A stretch of 64,000 nt of DNA from positions 1 to 64,000 of the forward strand of contig NZ_AODF01000005.1 in the NCBI RefSeq assembly GCF_000525875.1, in the 5' to 3' direction. Source of the DNA: Listeria floridensis FSL S10-1187. GTDB taxonomy: Bacteria > Bacillota > Bacilli > Lactobacillales > Listeriaceae. The notes beneath the pieces are model-generated. The model was not told where the DNA came from and searched no databases. It worked only from the letters and a program-made list of their open reading frames with translations. Positions 39,666 through 51,500 of this stretch are shown piece after piece (the first letter of the stretch is position 1; each line of letters begins with the position of its first letter). The translations under genes were made by a program, and so were the position numbers.

Positions 39666-40434
39666 ATGCAGCGCTATTTCATTGATCAGACGATAGTAGA
39701 AGATAAGCCTTTTTTTTATTACGGGGTCTGATTTTCATCATATTACGCGAGTTATGCGGATGAAGGCAAACGATCGAGTGTTTGTGGTTGATTTATCGGA
39801 GCGGGCATTCTTAGCTGAGATTACAGAAGTTTTGGAAGATCAGGTTGTACTTCGCTTTTTAAGCTGGCAGGAGTCAGAAACGGAACTTCCAATTCGTATT
39901 GCGATTGCAAGCGGTTTGCCAAAAGGGGATAAACTAGATTTCATTGTGCAAAAAGGAACGGAGCTCGGTGCAGTCGCTTTTTATCCGTTTAAGGCAGAAC
40001 GTTCGGTTACGAAATGGGAGCCGAAAAAAACTGCGAAGAAGATTGAACGTTTGGAGCGAATTGCAAAGGAAGCTGCTGAACAGTCTCACAGAACCCATAT
40101 TCCAAAAATTGAGTTTGCTTCTGATTTAGGAAAACTGCTAACATTGATGGAGGCATTTGATTATGTCGTTTGTGCGTATGAAGAAAGTTCGCGAGCAGGT
40201 GAAAAGAATGTGCTTGCTACAGTTTTTGAGGAAATTCCGCACGGGGCTTCTTTACTTGTAATTTTTGGACCGGAAGGCGGACTCAGTGAAACAGAAGTCG
40301 AGCAGTTTGGTAAAAAAGACGTGCATTTTGCAGGGCTTGGACCGCGAATTTTGCGAACAGAAACAGCACCACTTTATTTGCTTGCTGCGGCATCTTATCA
40401 TTTTGAGTTGGCAGATTCATTTTTTAATGAATAA
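39666..40434 (+). CDS. rsmE: 16S rRNA (uracil-1498-N3)-methyltransferase RsmE, one apparent frameshift
   Basis: RsmE methylates U1498 in the decoding centre. The ATG at 39666 gives MQRYFIDQTIVEDKPF, then a T8 run (39710-39717) shifts the frame. With T7 it reads FFITGSDFHHITRVMRMKANDRVFVVD, the normal N-terminal PUA-like domain, and the length is 255 aa. The SPOUT/trefoil-knot domain ends with LLVIFGPEGGLSETEVEQF and LGPRILRTETAPLYLLAAASY. Without correction the first 30 residues would be lost. Confidence 0.93.
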
Positions 40435-40470
40435 TGTATAAGAAAAATGTATAAAGTTAACGATTTCATG

Positions 40471-40620
40471 TTGACGTGATTTTAAGTTTCCGCTATAATT
40501 TTATATGAGTGAATGCCAATTCTGTTATGCTTTTAAGCTCAGGAGCATTCTGAAGCCTTATGAGGGTTCGGGGATTTTGATTCTCGTACTCGTGTAAGTG
40601 TCGGAGGGAGGGAAAGAGAG
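40471..40620 (+). promoter_or_regulatory. rpsU promoter and structured leader
   Basis: TTGACG (40471-40476) and TATAAT (40494-40499) with 17-bp spacing start a leader of about 115 nt. It contains an ATGCT/AGCAT stem (about 40528-40549) and further GC-rich segments, then a GGAGGGAGGG ribosome site. It may carry autoregulatory structure; no known family is recognised. Confidence 0.55.
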
Positions 40621-40794
40621 ATGTCAAAAACAGTAGTTCGTAAAAACGAATCGCTTGACGATGCTCTTCGTCGCTTTAAACGTACTGTTTCGAAAAGTGG
40701 AACTTTGCAAGAATCGAGAAAGCGCGAATTTTATGAAAAGCCAAGCGTAAAACGTAAGAAAAAATCAGAGGCAGCAAGAAAACGCAAATTCTAA
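40621..40794 (+). CDS. rpsU: 30S ribosomal protein S21
   Basis: S21 sits near the 3' end of 16S rRNA on the small subunit. This 57-codon gene starts at ATG 40621 and reads [20 protein letters not shown], then [24 protein letters not shown]. It is very basic and complete. The start is supported by GGAGGGAGGGAAAGAG. yqeY follows 20 bp later, the conserved pairing. Confidence 0.97.
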   Translation: MSKTVVRKNESLDDALRRFKRTVSKSGTLQESRKREFYEKPSVKRKKKSEAARKRKF

Positions 40795-40814
40795 TTGTTA
40801 AAGGCGATGATTTT

Positions 40815-41258
40815 GTGACACTGCTTGATAAGTTAAATGACGATATGAAGCAAGCAATGCGTGATAAAGAGAAAGAAAAACTTTCTGTTATCCGAATGCT
40901 GAAAGCTGCTCTTCAAAACGAGGCAATTGGTCAAGGTGGAGATCTTTCTCCGGATGACGAAATTACGGTTCTTTCGCGTGAGATGAAGCAGCGCAGAGAT
41001 TCTCTTTCTGAGTTTGAAAAAGCTGGCAGGGATGATCTAGCTGAAAAAGTTCGAGCTGAAATCAAAATTGTGGAAGCGTACTCGCCGAAACAACTTTCTG
41101 ATGAAGAGCTTGAAAATATTGTGAAAGCAACGATTGCAGAAGTTGGAGCGACGTCTAAGGCGGACTTTGGGAAAGTCATGGGCGCGATTATGCCGAAAGT
41201 AAAAGGCAAAGCTGACGGAAATGCAGTAAACAAATTTGTGAAACAATATCTTTCATGA
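40815..41258 (+). CDS. YqeY-like GatB/YqeY domain protein
   Basis: This 147-aa helical protein of the YqeY family carries the domain found at the C-terminus of GatB, which binds tRNA in amidotransferases. The GTG start at 40815 follows AAAGGCGATGATTTT. It reads [38 protein letters not shown] and ends [29 protein letters not shown], both typical. The precise role of free-standing YqeY is uncertain. Confidence 0.92.
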   Translation: MTLLDKLNDDMKQAMRDKEKEKLSVIRMLKAALQNEAIGQGGDLSPDDEITVLSREMKQRRDSLSEFEKAGRDDLAEKVRAEIKIVEAYSPKQLSDEELENIVKATIAEVGATSKADFGKVMGAIMPKVKGKADGNAVNKFVKQYLS

Positions 41259-41264
41259 GACTTT

Positions 41265-41290
41265 AAAGACCGGCTTTGGCCGGTCTTTTT
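41265..41290 (+). terminator. Terminator after yqeY
   Basis: AAAGACCGGC and GCCGGTCTTT pair around TTTG, followed by T. Confidence 0.9.
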
Positions 41291-41409
41291 ATTTATGCCA
41301 AAAAATCGGAAGAAATAGTAAGGCTAAAGGAGATGCGGTTTTAATTCTACGGCTTTTTCGTGTATAATGAATACGAGATCATGGAAGTTTAAAACAAAGG
41401 GGTTAGAGA

Positions 41410-42366
41410 ATGCAAAATGAATCCTATAAAGAAACCATTGAACTAACTGAAGAAATTGATGCACGCGATTTGTTTGGAAATCAGGATGCACATCTGGATA
41501 TATTAGAAGAAAGTTTTGATGTGAAAATTGTTTCGCGCGGCGGAGATGTTTTGGTTACAGGAGAGCCTGAGAATGTGAAACATACTCGTCACGTTCTTCA
41601 TGCGTTGTTTTCTGTTTTAAAGCGCGGCGACCACCTCGATGGACGTGATGTTGCGCAAGCGATTAAGATGGAAAATGGTGGAACGCTTGAGTATTTCGGG
41701 ACGCTATTCGATGATGAAATTACGAAAAATACAAATGGAAAGCCGATTCGGCCGAAGACATTTGGTCAGCGAGAATACATTCAAATGGTGCGCAGGTTTG
41801 ATATTGTATTTGGGATAGGGCCTGCCGGAACCGGAAAAACATATTTGGCTGTTGTTATGGCTGTCGATGCTTGGAAAAAAGGTAAAGTGAGCAAAATTAT
41901 TTTAACGCGTCCTGCTGTTGAAGCGGGAGAAAGTCTTGGATTCTTGCCAGGCGATTTGAAGGAAAAAGTCGATCCGTATTTGCGCCCTGTGTATGATGCA
42001 CTTTATGATATTTTAGGCGTAGAACATACGACAAGGCTGATGGAACGCGGTGTGATTGAAATTGCTCCACTCGCTTATATGCGTGGCCGGACTCTTGATC
42101 ATGCATTTGTTATTCTTGATGAAGCGCAAAATACAACGATTGCACAAATGAAGATGTTTTTAACGCGCCTCGGATACGATTCGAAGATGATCGTGAACGG
42201 GGATATGACGCAAATCGATTTGCCAAAAGGTGTCGTGAGCGGTCTTGTTAATGCGGAACAGGTTTTAAACCATGTAAAAAATATCGGTTTTGTTTACTTT
42301 GAACACCATGATGTGGTGCGGCATCCGCTTGTTGCTGAAATTATTAAAGCTTATGAACGAAACTAA
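41410..42366 (+). CDS. phoH: PhoH-like ATPase
   Basis: PhoH-like proteins are P-loop ATPases and putative RNA helicase-like factors linked to ribosome maturation with YbeY. The ATG at 41410 follows AAAGGGGTTAGAGA. At 318 aa it has an N-terminal KH-like region (IVSRGGDVLVTGEP), Walker A FGIGPAGTGKTYLAV and Walker B HAFVILDEAQNTT. MFLTRLGYDSKMIVNGDMTQIDLP is a family hallmark. It starts the phoH-pgpH-ybeY-dgkA-cdd-era cluster, 15 bp before pgpH. Confidence 0.94.
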   Translation: MQNESYKETIELTEEIDARDLFGNQDAHLDILEESFDVKIVSRGGDVLVTGEPENVKHTRHVLHALFSVLKRGDHLDGRDVAQAIKMENGGTLEYFGTLFDDEITKNTNGKPIRPKTFGQREYIQMVRRFDIVFGIGPAGTGKTYLAVVMAVDAWKKGKVSKIILTRPAVEAGESLGFLPGDLKEKVDPYLRPVYDALYDILGVEHTTRLMERGVIEIAPLAYMRGRTLDHAFVILDEAQNTTIAQMKMFLTRLGYDSKMIVNGDMTQIDLPKGVVSGLVNAEQVLNHVKNIGFVYFEHHDVVRHPLVAEIIKAYERN

Positions 42367-42381
42367 AGGAGTCGAACCAGC

Positions 42382-44517
42382 ATGATGCAAAAATGGAACC
42401 GCTTGTACGAAAAATATGGTCAGAAAGTGATCGTTCCATGTTTTCTTGTCATTTTAATGCTTCTTGCGTATCTCCTAATGATCCAAATGACAAAGCCGGA
42501 ATCTTTTAACGCTAAGCTGTTTTCGGTTGCTGAACGGACGATTCGCTCGCCGCAAACGATGATTGACACGAAAAAAACGGAAGAAGAGAAAACGGCAGCT
42601 GAAAACTCGGTTGAAGACGTGTACACGTTTAATCGTGAAACAGGGCAAAATCGTGTAGCACTGATGGATTCGTTTTTTGCTTATATCAGTGAAGTTCAAG
42701 GTGAAGTGAAAGAGAAGACGAATAAGCAGGAGACGGTTTCTGCTGCTGATAAAGTAAAACTGATCAAGGCGAAGCTTTCAAGTAATGTTTCGGAGAAGAT
42801 TACGGCAAGTATTTCAGATACGATGCTACTTGGGCTGATCAATGCTGACGCGAAAGACTTAGAGACGGTCAAAACGATTGTATCTAAAGAAGTCAGTCTG
42901 ATTATGGAAGGTAATATTCGCGAAGCGGATTTAAATACCAAGAAAGTTCAAGCTCGTGATGACATTGAGCTGTCAAATTTGCCTAGCCAGTTTAAGACGA
43001 CTGCAAAGGCGCTCGCTTCTTATGCAATTGTCCCTAACGAAACGTTTAATGAAAAAGAAACGACGGCACGCCAAAAAGAAGCAGCAGCAAGTGTGATTCC
43101 GGAAAAGATCCTGCAAGGTCAGGTTATCGTGCAGGAAGGGCAGATTATTGATCGTGAAACGTATCGTCAGCTTGGAATGCTCCATTTGCTCGATCAAAAG
43201 ATGCCGATTAAACAATATGCTGGTTATGCACTACTGATTTTGGTTTTAGCATCTATTCTTTATTTTTTCACGACAAAAACAAAAATTTCACGGAAAAAGC
43301 GGCAGCAAACGCTGATGATTTTCGGAGTGGCTTATTTGTTTACTTTGCTGTTGCTGTTTATTGTTCGACTGCTTGAAGGAGCAAATTTAAATAATATTGC
43401 GTTTATATTTCCAGCATCATTCCTTCCGGTTGTTCTTAAAATTTTGCTACGCGAACGCTACGCATTCTTAGGATTGCTTTTTATCTCAACGACGAGTTTA
43501 TTTGTTTTTCAATCGGATGAAGCAAGCGTTGTCAGTAGTATAATAACACCGTTTATTTTACTGAGTGGCTTTGTGTCAATTATTTCATTGCGTGATTATT
43601 CACGCCGCATTGCTATTTTTAGGGCTGGTTTTATTGTCGGGCTGTTTAATGTGTTTTGTGTTGTTTTTTTGATGATGATTAATAATTCCACTATTTTAAA
43701 TGAAAACTCGCTGCAATCAGTTTTTTATGCTTTTATCGGCGGATTAGGCGCTTTCATTTTAGCGCTTGGACTCATTCCACTTTTTGAGTTGTTATTCGGC
43801 GTACTTACGACAAGTCGGCTTGTAGAGCTTGCGAACCCGAATCATCCACTTTTAAAACGAATTTTGATGCGAGCACCGGGTACTTACCACCACAGCATGA
43901 TGGTAGCGAATTTAGCGGAAGCTTGCGCAGATAAAATCGGAGCGAATGGTTTGCTTGTTCGTGTCGGCTGTTTCTATCATGATATTGGTAAGACTTTGCG
44001 TCCACCCTACTTTGTTGAGAATCAGTTACAAGGCATTAATCCGCATGATCGATTGACTCCTGAGCAAAGTCGCGATATTATTTTAGCTCATACTGTTGAC
44101 GGGGCTGACATCTTGCGGGAAAATCACATGCCGGAACCAATTGTTGATATTGCCCTTGAGCATCATGGAACTACACTTTTAAAATACTTTTATTTGAAGG
44201 AAAAAGAACAGAATCCAGATGTGGATGAAGCAAGCTTCCGCTATCCAGGTCCTAAGCCCCAAACGAAGGAAACAGCCATTATTAATATTGCTGATAGTGT
44301 TGAGGCCGCTGTTCGAGCATGCGCGGAACCTACCCGTGAAAAAATCGAACAGATTATCGAAGGGATCATTAAAGAGCGCTTGCTTGACGGGCAGTTTTCA
44401 GAATGTGATTTGTCCATGAAAGAATTGGAACAAATTCGTGAAACATTAAATCAAACCTTAAACGGGATATATCACCAACGGATTCAGTATCCGGATGAAA
44501 AGAAAGGGGAAAACTGA
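42382..44517 (+). CDS. pgpH: Cyclic di-AMP phosphodiesterase PgpH (YqfF)
   Basis: PgpH hydrolyses c-di-AMP to pApA in Listeria. The 711-aa protein has an N-terminal membrane anchor (about residues 17-35), an extracytoplasmic 7TMR-HDED domain (about 40-275), seven membrane helices (about 280-480) and a cytoplasmic HD domain with [26 protein letters not shown] and [13 protein letters not shown]. The ATG at 42382 follows AAAGGAGTCGAACCAGC. It overlaps ybeY by 1 bp. Confidence 0.95.
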   Translation: MMQKWNRLYEKYGQKVIVPCFLVILMLLAYLLMIQMTKPESFNAKLFSVAERTIRSPQTMIDTKKTEEEKTAAENSVEDVYTFNRETGQNRVALMDSFFAYISEVQGEVKEKTNKQETVSAADKVKLIKAKLSSNVSEKITASISDTMLLGLINADAKDLETVKTIVSKEVSLIMEGNIREADLNTKKVQARDDIELSNLPSQFKTTAKALASYAIVPNETFNEKETTARQKEAAASVIPEKILQGQVIVQEGQIIDRETYRQLGMLHLLDQKMPIKQYAGYALLILVLASILYFFTTKTKISRKKRQQTLMIFGVAYLFTLLLLFIVRLLEGANLNNIAFIFPASFLPVVLKILLRERYAFLGLLFISTTSLFVFQSDEASVVSSIITPFILLSGFVSIISLRDYSRRIAIFRAGFIVGLFNVFCVVFLMMINNSTILNENSLQSVFYAFIGGLGAFILALGLIPLFELLFGVLTTSRLVELANPNHPLLKRILMRAPGTYHHSMMVANLAEACADKIGANGLLVRVGCFYHDIGKTLRPPYFVENQLQGINPHDRLTPEQSRDIILAHTVDGADILRENHMPEPIVDIALEHHGTTLLKYFYLKEKEQNPDVDEASFRYPGPKPQTKETAIINIADSVEAAVRACAEPTREKIEQIIEGIIKERLLDGQFSECDLSMKELEQIRETLNQTLNGIYHQRIQYPDEKKGEN

Positions 44518-44996
44518 TGGCGATTCTTGAACTCGACTTAATCGATGAAACTGAAAAGCTTTCAAATGATGCTTCTCTACTTGTTGCTGACATTTTGGAG
44601 TTTGCTGCCAGTTATTTAAAACTGGACGAAGGAACAGAAATGTCCGTTACTTTTATGGACAATTCAGGTATTCAAGAAATTAATCGTGAATATCGCGGCA
44701 AGGATGCACCAACGGATGTGATTTCGTTTGCGCTTGAAGAGCAGGGCGAAGATGAAATGCCGATTATTTTTGAAGAAGACATGATGCCGCGAAATCTTGG
44801 CGATATTATTATTTCAACAGAACGGGCAGCGGAACAAGCCGAGGAATACGGCCATTCCTTTGACCGCGAGCTTGGATTTTTAGCCGTGCACGGTTTGCTG
44901 CATCTGCTTGGCTATGATCACATGGAAAAAGAAGAAGAAAAAGAGATGTTCGGTCTTCAAAAAGAAGTGTTGGATGCTTATGGTCTCAAACGATAG
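44517..44996 (+). CDS. ybeY: Endoribonuclease/rRNA maturation factor YbeY
   Basis: YbeY is a metal-dependent RNase involved in 16S rRNA 3' maturation and ribosome quality control. It is 159 aa. The zinc motif [11 protein letters not shown] (H-x3-H-x5-H) lies near residue 125, and the conserved [17 protein letters not shown] upstream. It shares its first base with the pgpH stop, and dgkA begins inside its 3' end, so translation is coupled. Confidence 0.96.
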   Translation: MAILELDLIDETEKLSNDASLLVADILEFAASYLKLDEGTEMSVTFMDNSGIQEINREYRGKDAPTDVISFALEEQGEDEMPIIFEEDMMPRNLGDIIISTERAAEQAEEYGHSFDRELGFLAVHGLLHLLGYDHMEKEEEKEMFGLQKEVLDAYGLKR

Positions 44997-45373
44997 AAAA
45001 TTCCGGCGCAGCAAAAGTTACCTCGACTCGTTTCGGCATGCACTTGCTGGGATTAAAACTGTTGTTGTGGAAGAGCGCAATATGCGAGTGCATCTATTCG
45101 CTGCTATCCTTGTCATTTTGTTCGCTGTTTTATTCCGCGTTAGTCAAACAGAATGGCTGATTCTTACGCTTTGTATCGCTTCTGTCCTCGTGCTTGAAAT
45201 TGTGAATACAGCGATTGAGCGGACAGTCGATACAGTGACATCTGAGTTTATGCCTGAAGCAAAAAAAAGCAAAAGATGCTGCTGCTGGCGCTGTCTTAGT
45301 AGCTTCACTTGCCTCAGCCATCATCGGATTCATTATTTTTATTCCTTATTTTTGGCAATTAATTCATTTATAG
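44980..45373 (+). CDS. dgkA: Undecaprenol/diacylglycerol kinase DgkA, one apparent frameshift
   Basis: The Gram-positive DgkA homologue phosphorylates undecaprenol for cell-wall lipid recycling. The start is ATG 44980 ([24 protein letters not shown]) or ATG 44974, inside the end of ybeY. Motifs are [18 protein letters not shown] and [17 protein letters not shown], whose Glu and Asn are catalytic in the family. An A8 run (45261-45268) breaks the frame. With A7 it reads [24 protein letters not shown] and ends PYFWQLIHL, stop at 45373, 130 aa, three membrane helices. Uncorrected, it would run on into cdd. Confidence 0.93.
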
Positions 45374-46688
<1,315 letters not shown>

Positions 46689-46689
46689 A

Positions 46690-46718
46690 AAAAAGACGCG
46701 TGCAAAACGCGTCTTTTT
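46690..46718. terminator. Bidirectional terminator after era
   Basis: AAAAGACGCGT and ACGCGTCTTTTT pair around GCAAA, between convergent era and the 46720-47322 gene. Confidence 0.9.
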
Positions 46719-46719
46719 C

Positions 46720-47322
46720 TTATTCGTGCCAAAGCAGGTTATCATATTCGACTTCCAGTTTTCCTTTTCCAATATATTGATAGTAGATTGAAAATGTAAC
46801 AGTTTTACCCGGATCTATTTTCTCATGGAAATAATCTTTTTTCAGAACTTCCGGATATTCATCTTTTTCATAATTGTATAGAAAAAAATCTTTTGCGGAC
46901 ACGTAAACGGTTTCTTTGCTATCATTTCGCATGGTGACATTCATCTTATAATATTTATCAATTCCGCGCTCATCCAAATCCCCAGTTGTCGGTTTTGTTA
47001 CTTTAACAACAACTTGTTCGGTATTTTTTCCTTCTTTTCCGAAATCAAGTTCAAGATACTCATCATCATATTCATCATAGAAGTTGTCGCTTGCTGCTTT
47101 TGAAGATTCTTCAACTTGGACATTTTGATTATTTGCTTCTGTGACATAAAATAAAAACGCTCCGGTGAAAACGATTAAACTAATTAAAAGAATTCCGCCA
47201 CCAACACTGACAAATGTGACCGCTAGCCATTTCTTGACTTTTATGAACAGTAAAACAATCCCAATAATCAAAAGTACAAATGCAAAAAAGGAAATAATCC
47301 CTAAAATCCCGATAAATACCAT
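46720..47322 (-). CDS. Membrane-anchored protein with extracellular DUF4352-like domain
   Basis: This 200-aa protein has an ATG at 47322 behind AAAAAGGAGTCTATTAA. It has two hydrophobic segments (about residues 3-26 and 33-60), an acidic linker with DEYDDEYLELDFG, and a C-terminal beta-rich part (KYYKMNVTMRNDSKETVYVSAKDFFLYN..VTFSIYYQY) that resembles the immunoglobulin-like DUF4352/Telomere-like fold of secreted Firmicutes lipoproteins. No Cys for lipidation is seen. The function is unknown. It splits the era-recO pair in opposite orientation. Confidence 0.7.
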   Translation of the reverse strand: MVFIGILGIISFFAFVLLIIGIVLLFIKVKKWLAVTFVSVGGGILLISLIVFTGAFLFYVTEANNQNVQVEESSKAASDNFYDEYDDEYLELDFGKEGKNTEQVVVKVTKPTTGDLDERGIDKYYKMNVTMRNDSKETVYVSAKDFFLYNYEKDEYPEVLKKDYFHEKIDPGKTVTFSIYYQYIGKGKLEVEYDNLLWHE

Positions 47323-47431
47323 TTAATAGACTCCTTTTTCTAACCTCTAATAACGATATTGTATCATTTTTATACAAACAGGGGAATAAAAAAAGCATTT
47401 TCTGCTATAATAAAACAAGGGGGTGAGCAGT

Positions 47432-48199
47432 TTGGAAAAATGTGAAGGGATTGTGCTACGCCAGACGAGTTATCGTGAATCGGATAAAATTGTTGTCGTT
47501 TATACACGTGAATTCGGAAAAATCGGAATGGTTGCACGCGGCGCAAAAAAAGGGAAAAGTCGCTTAGCAGCTGTCACTCAGCCGTTTACAACTGGAATGT
47601 TTACGTTTTTCGGCAGTAAAGGACTTGTTACTTTACAGCAAGGCGATGTGATTGAAACATTCTCAAGCATTCAACAAGACATTTTTTTAACGGCATATGC
47701 GTCCTTTGTATGCGAACTTTTAGATAAAGCAACCGAAGAAAGGCGGAAAAATGCTTACCTCTATGAACTGACATTTGCCATTTTACGTGACATTGATGAA
47801 GGCTATGATGCGCAAATCCTGACTCAAATCTATGAAATGAAAATGCTTAATGTGCTTGGTCTTTATCCAGTCATGGACCGCTGTGCCATTTGCGGCGAGA
47901 CAGAAGGCCATTTCGATTTTTCTACCCATAGCGACGGTCTTGTTTGCCATCGCTGTTATGATAAAGACCCGTATCGAATGCATCTTCCGGCCAGTGTTGT
48001 GAAACTTCTCCGGCTGTTTTATATTTTCAGGATTGATCGTCTTGGGGAAATTAATGTTAAAGAGGAGACAAAAATGCTTCTTGAAAAAGCGATTGATACG
48101 TATTACGATGAAAAATCTGGATTATATTTGAAAAGCAAAAAGTTCCTGCGTGACATGAATAAGTGGAGTGATATGCTCGGTGAAAAGAAAGAAGATTGA
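47432..48199 (+). CDS. recO: DNA repair protein RecO
   Basis: RecO loads RecA on SSB-coated gaps with RecR. I prefer TTG 47432 behind AAGGGGGTGAGCAG, giving MEKCEGIVLRQTSYRESDKIV as in Listeria RecO (255 aa); GTG 47423 is in frame too. An N-terminal OB fold (residues 1-80) is followed by helices and a zinc motif, CAICGE..CHRC, near residues 151-181. It is followed by the glyQS promoter, whose -35 overlaps its stop codon. Confidence 0.94.
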   Translation: MEKCEGIVLRQTSYRESDKIVVVYTREFGKIGMVARGAKKGKSRLAAVTQPFTTGMFTFFGSKGLVTLQQGDVIETFSSIQQDIFLTAYASFVCELLDKATEERRKNAYLYELTFAILRDIDEGYDAQILTQIYEMKMLNVLGLYPVMDRCAICGETEGHFDFSTHSDGLVCHRCYDKDPYRMHLPASVVKLLRLFYIFRIDRLGEINVKEETKMLLEKAIDTYYDEKSGLYLKSKKFLRDMNKWSDMLGEKKED

Positions 48200-48452
48200 C
48201 AAATCGAGCTTAATCCAGTATCTTTAAAGTATTATGAATAGCTAAGTGCGATGATGAAAAAGAGTAAAAATAAGCCCTGATGAAAACAGCGAAATCGGAA
48301 ATGGTGGGAGCCGATGATCATCTTATTTTGAAGGCGTTTCGGAGCACATGTTAAAAGAGGTGGAGTCTTCGTTCGAGGATTCAAATAGGGTGGAACCGCG
48401 AGAATACTCTCGTCCCTATATGCAAAACAGCATATAGAGACGGGAGTTTTTA
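48196..48452 (+). promoter_or_regulatory. Glycine T-box riboswitch of glyQS
   Basis: The promoter is TTGACA (48196-48201) and TATCTT (48219-48224). The leader contains the T-box core AGGGTGGAACCGCG (48387-48400). The base after TGG is A, which would pair with the U at position 73 of tRNA-Gly. A terminator follows from ACTCTCG (48406) with arms TCCCTATATGC/GCATATAGAGA, ending in TTTTT (about 48451). Uncharged tRNA-Gly would favour the antiterminator and readthrough into glyQS. Confidence 0.92.
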
Positions 48453-48484
48453 TATGCTTGAACTTTTTCGGAGGTGGGAAAAAA

Positions 48485-49369
48485 ATGAATTTACAAACGA
48501 TGATTCGCACGTTGCAAGATTTTTGGTCCGAACAGGGCTGTATCATGCTGCAATCGTACGATGTTGAAAAAGGTGCCGGTACAATGAGTCCGTATACGTT
48601 CCTAAAAGCGATCGGTCCAGAACCGTGGAAAGCAGGATACGTTGAGCCGTCAAGACGACCGGCAGACGGAAGATATGGTGAAAATCCAAACCGCCTATTC
48701 CAGCATCACCAGTTCCAAGTTGTAATGAAGCCGTCCCCAGATAACATCCAAGAGCTTTACCTTGCTTCTCTTGAAAAAATCGGAATCGATCCGCTAAAGC
48801 ATGATATTCGCTTTGTAGAAGATAACTGGGAAAATCCTTCACTTGGCTGTGCCGGACTGGGTTGGGAAGTCTGGCTCGATGGAATGGAAATCACACAGTT
48901 CACGTATTTCCAGCAAGTCGGCGGTTTAGACTGCTTCCCAGTTACATCTGAAATCACGTATGGCGTAGAGCGCCTTGCAAGTTATATTCAAGATAAAGAA
49001 AATGTATTCGATCTTGAATGGACAGACGGCATCACATATCGCGATATTTTTCTTCAAGCTGAGTTTGAAAACTCTAAATATGCTTTTGAAACTTCAAATA
49101 CAGAAATGCTTTTACACTTGTTTGATACGTATGAACGCGAAGCGACAAACCAAATGGATGAAGGGCTTGTATTCCCTGCTTACGACTATGTTCTCAAATG
49201 TTCACACACGTTCAACTTGCTTGATGCACGAGGTGTGGTTTCCGTTACAGAGCGCGCACAGTACATCGGGCGTATTCGCCACTTGGCGCGTCGCATTGCA
49301 AGAACTTTTTATGAAGAACGCGAAAAATTAGGATTCCCCTTAATAAAGGAGGCGAAAGATCATGAATAA
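48485..49369 (+). CDS. glyQ: Glycyl-tRNA synthetase alpha subunit
   Basis: GlyQ is the catalytic class II subunit of the alpha2beta2 glycyl-tRNA synthetase. I chose ATG 48485 behind TCGGAGGTGGGAAAAAA; an upstream in-frame ATG at 48458 overlaps this ribosome site. It is 294 aa: [36 protein letters not shown], then [26 protein letters not shown] and [10 protein letters not shown]. It overlaps glyS by 8 bp. Confidence 0.97.
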   Translation: MNLQTMIRTLQDFWSEQGCIMLQSYDVEKGAGTMSPYTFLKAIGPEPWKAGYVEPSRRPADGRYGENPNRLFQHHQFQVVMKPSPDNIQELYLASLEKIGIDPLKHDIRFVEDNWENPSLGCAGLGWEVWLDGMEITQFTYFQQVGGLDCFPVTSEITYGVERLASYIQDKENVFDLEWTDGITYRDIFLQAEFENSKYAFETSNTEMLLHLFDTYEREATNQMDEGLVFPAYDYVLKCSHTFNLLDARGVVSVTERAQYIGRIRHLARRIARTFYEEREKLGFPLIKEAKDHE

Positions 49370-51428
49370 AGATTTTTTACTGGAAATCGGACTTGAAGAA
49401 ATGCCAGCTAAATACATCACCGATTCGTTGAAACAGCTTGAAGAACGTACTGCAAACTGGTTTTTAGAGCAAAAAATTGAGCATGGCGAGATCCTTTCAT
49501 TTCAATCGCCGCGCCGCTTAGCTGTCCTTGTAAAAGATGTTGCGGAAAAACAAGCTGACCGAGTAGAAGAAGCTAAAGGACCCGCAAAAAAGATTGCTTT
49601 TGATGAAACAGGAGACTGGTCTAAAGCCGCACTTGGATTCGCACGCGGACAAGGTGTTGATCCAACTGAACTTACTTTTCGCGAGCTTAAAGGCGTTGAA
49701 TATATCTACATTGAAAAGAAGGTAGCGGGTGTTGAAACGATCCAGCTTCTTCCTGAGTTTAAAAAAATCATTACAGATATGGCTTTCCCAGTTAATATGC
49801 ACTGGGGCGCAAATGAATTGCGTTACATTCGCCCCATTAAATGGTTGATTGCATTATTTGGCGAGACAGTCATTCCATTTGAAATCACTGGTGTTAAAAC
49901 CGGTAATACAACACGCGGTCATCGCTTCCTCGGAAAAGAAGTAACCATTTCAAACCCTGCTGATTATGAGATGAAACTGCTTGAACAGTTTGTTGTAGCA
50001 GATCCAACGAAACGGAAAAGTGCAATTCGCGAACAAATTGAAGAAATCGAAGCTGTTAAGGGATGGGTGATTCCACAAGACGAAGCTTTGCTCGAAGAAG
50101 TCAACAATTTAGTAGAATATCCGACAGTGCTTGACGGTGCATTCGAAGAACACTTTTTAACACTTCCGGAAGAAATTCTAATCACTTCGATGAAGGAGCA
50201 TCAACGTTATTTCCCAGTATTTAACGCAGAAGATGTTTTATTGCCGCATTTTATTACCGTGCGAAACGGCAATCATGAACATCTCGATATGGTTGTTCGT
50301 GGAAATGAAAAGGTTCTCCGGGCACGGCTTTCGGATGGTCAATTCTTTTACGATGAAGACTTGAAAATTAAAATTGATGATGCCGTTCAAAAGTTGTCTC
50401 ATATTGTATTTCATGAAAAACTTGGCTCGTTGTCAGAAAAAATGAAACGCGTGCAGAAAGTGGCCCTTCTAATTGCTGATTTGTTAGACTGGAATAAAGA
50501 TGAACAAGCAGATATTATACGAGCAACAGATATTTATAAATTTGATTTAGTCACAAATGTCGTTGGTGAATTCCCCGAGCTTCAAGGGATCATGGGTGAA
50601 AAATACGCATTGCTTCAAGGTGAAAAAGCTGAAGTTGCTACAGCAATTCGCGAGCATTATATGCCAACTTCGGCTGATGGTGCGCTTCCTGAAACGGAAC
50701 TTGGAAGCTTGATTGCTATTTCTGATAAACTCGAAACACTCGTTAGCTTTTTCTGCGTCGGTTTGATTCCAACAGGCTCGCAAGACCCGTTTAGTTTGCG
50801 GCGCAGTGCTTTTGGTGTGATACGTATTATTCTTAAAAACGGCTGGAATTTACCACTTGCTGAACTTCTTCACGCAGTTGTTGAGATGGAAAAAGAAGCA
50901 GGGATCGGTGAAATTTCTGCTGCTGAAGTCTATCAAGACGTTCAGAACTTCTTGAAAAACCGTTTACGTGTTATTTTGCAAGATGAAAAAGTCAGAGCGG
51001 ATATTATTGATGCAGTCACAAGTGAGGATTCTAATTTTGTGCCGTTGATTATCGAGCGGGCGAAACTGTTAAATGAAAATGCTAAATCGGAGTGGTTTAG
51101 GCCGACAATTGAAGCTTTATCGCGTGTATCTAACTTAGCGAAGAAACATGTGGATGATGTCGAGATTGATGAAAGCTTATTCGAAAATGCTTCTGAAAAA
51201 GCGCTGTTTGACGAATTGACACTCATGAAGCGCGATTTCCCAAGCCTCTCGAGTGCTGAACGCTTGGAACGTTTTGCTGAACTTCGCAGTACGATTGATG
51301 CGTATTTTGATGAAACGCTTGTTATGAGTGACGATGAACAAGTCCGAAGCAATCGCTTGGAACTATTATTCGAACTCGCTCTTTTTATCAAAGAATTTGC
51401 CGAAATGGATGCAATTAATGTAAAATAA
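49362..51428 (+). CDS. glyS: Glycyl-tRNA synthetase beta subunit
   Basis: GlyS provides tRNA recognition and binding for the bacterial-type GlyRS. It is 688 aa: [23 protein letters not shown] at the start, [10 protein letters not shown] and [12 protein letters not shown], an HD-like central region with [15 protein letters not shown] and [23 protein letters not shown], and a C-terminal anticodon-binding-like helical domain. An A7 run (FKKIITDM) is intact. It follows the T-box-controlled glyQ and ends with a strong terminator. Confidence 0.97.
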   Translation: MNKDFLLEIGLEEMPAKYITDSLKQLEERTANWFLEQKIEHGEILSFQSPRRLAVLVKDVAEKQADRVEEAKGPAKKIAFDETGDWSKAALGFARGQGVDPTELTFRELKGVEYIYIEKKVAGVETIQLLPEFKKIITDMAFPVNMHWGANELRYIRPIKWLIALFGETVIPFEITGVKTGNTTRGHRFLGKEVTISNPADYEMKLLEQFVVADPTKRKSAIREQIEEIEAVKGWVIPQDEALLEEVNNLVEYPTVLDGAFEEHFLTLPEEILITSMKEHQRYFPVFNAEDVLLPHFITVRNGNHEHLDMVVRGNEKVLRARLSDGQFFYDEDLKIKIDDAVQKLSHIVFHEKLGSLSEKMKRVQKVALLIADLLDWNKDEQADIIRATDIYKFDLVTNVVGEFPELQGIMGEKYALLQGEKAEVATAIREHYMPTSADGALPETELGSLIAISDKLETLVSFFCVGLIPTGSQDPFSLRRSAFGVIRIILKNGWNLPLAELLHAVVEMEKEAGIGEISAAEVYQDVQNFLKNRLRVILQDEKVRADIIDAVTSEDSNFVPLIIERAKLLNENAKSEWFRPTIEALSRVSNLAKKHVDDVEIDESLFENASEKALFDELTLMKRDFPSLSSAERLERFAELRSTIDAYFDETLVMSDDEQVRSNRLELLFELALFIKEFAEMDAINVK

Positions 51429-51439
51429 GAAGTAGCTAG

Positions 51440-51478
51440 AAAAGCAGGAATTTTTCACGTGAGAAGTTCCTGCTTTTT
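51440..51478 (+). terminator. Terminator after glyS
   Basis: AAAGCAGGAA and TTCCTGCTTT pair across about 16 nt and are followed by TT. Confidence 0.85.
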
Positions 51479-51500
51479 CGAATGAAAAGGAGATTTAAAA

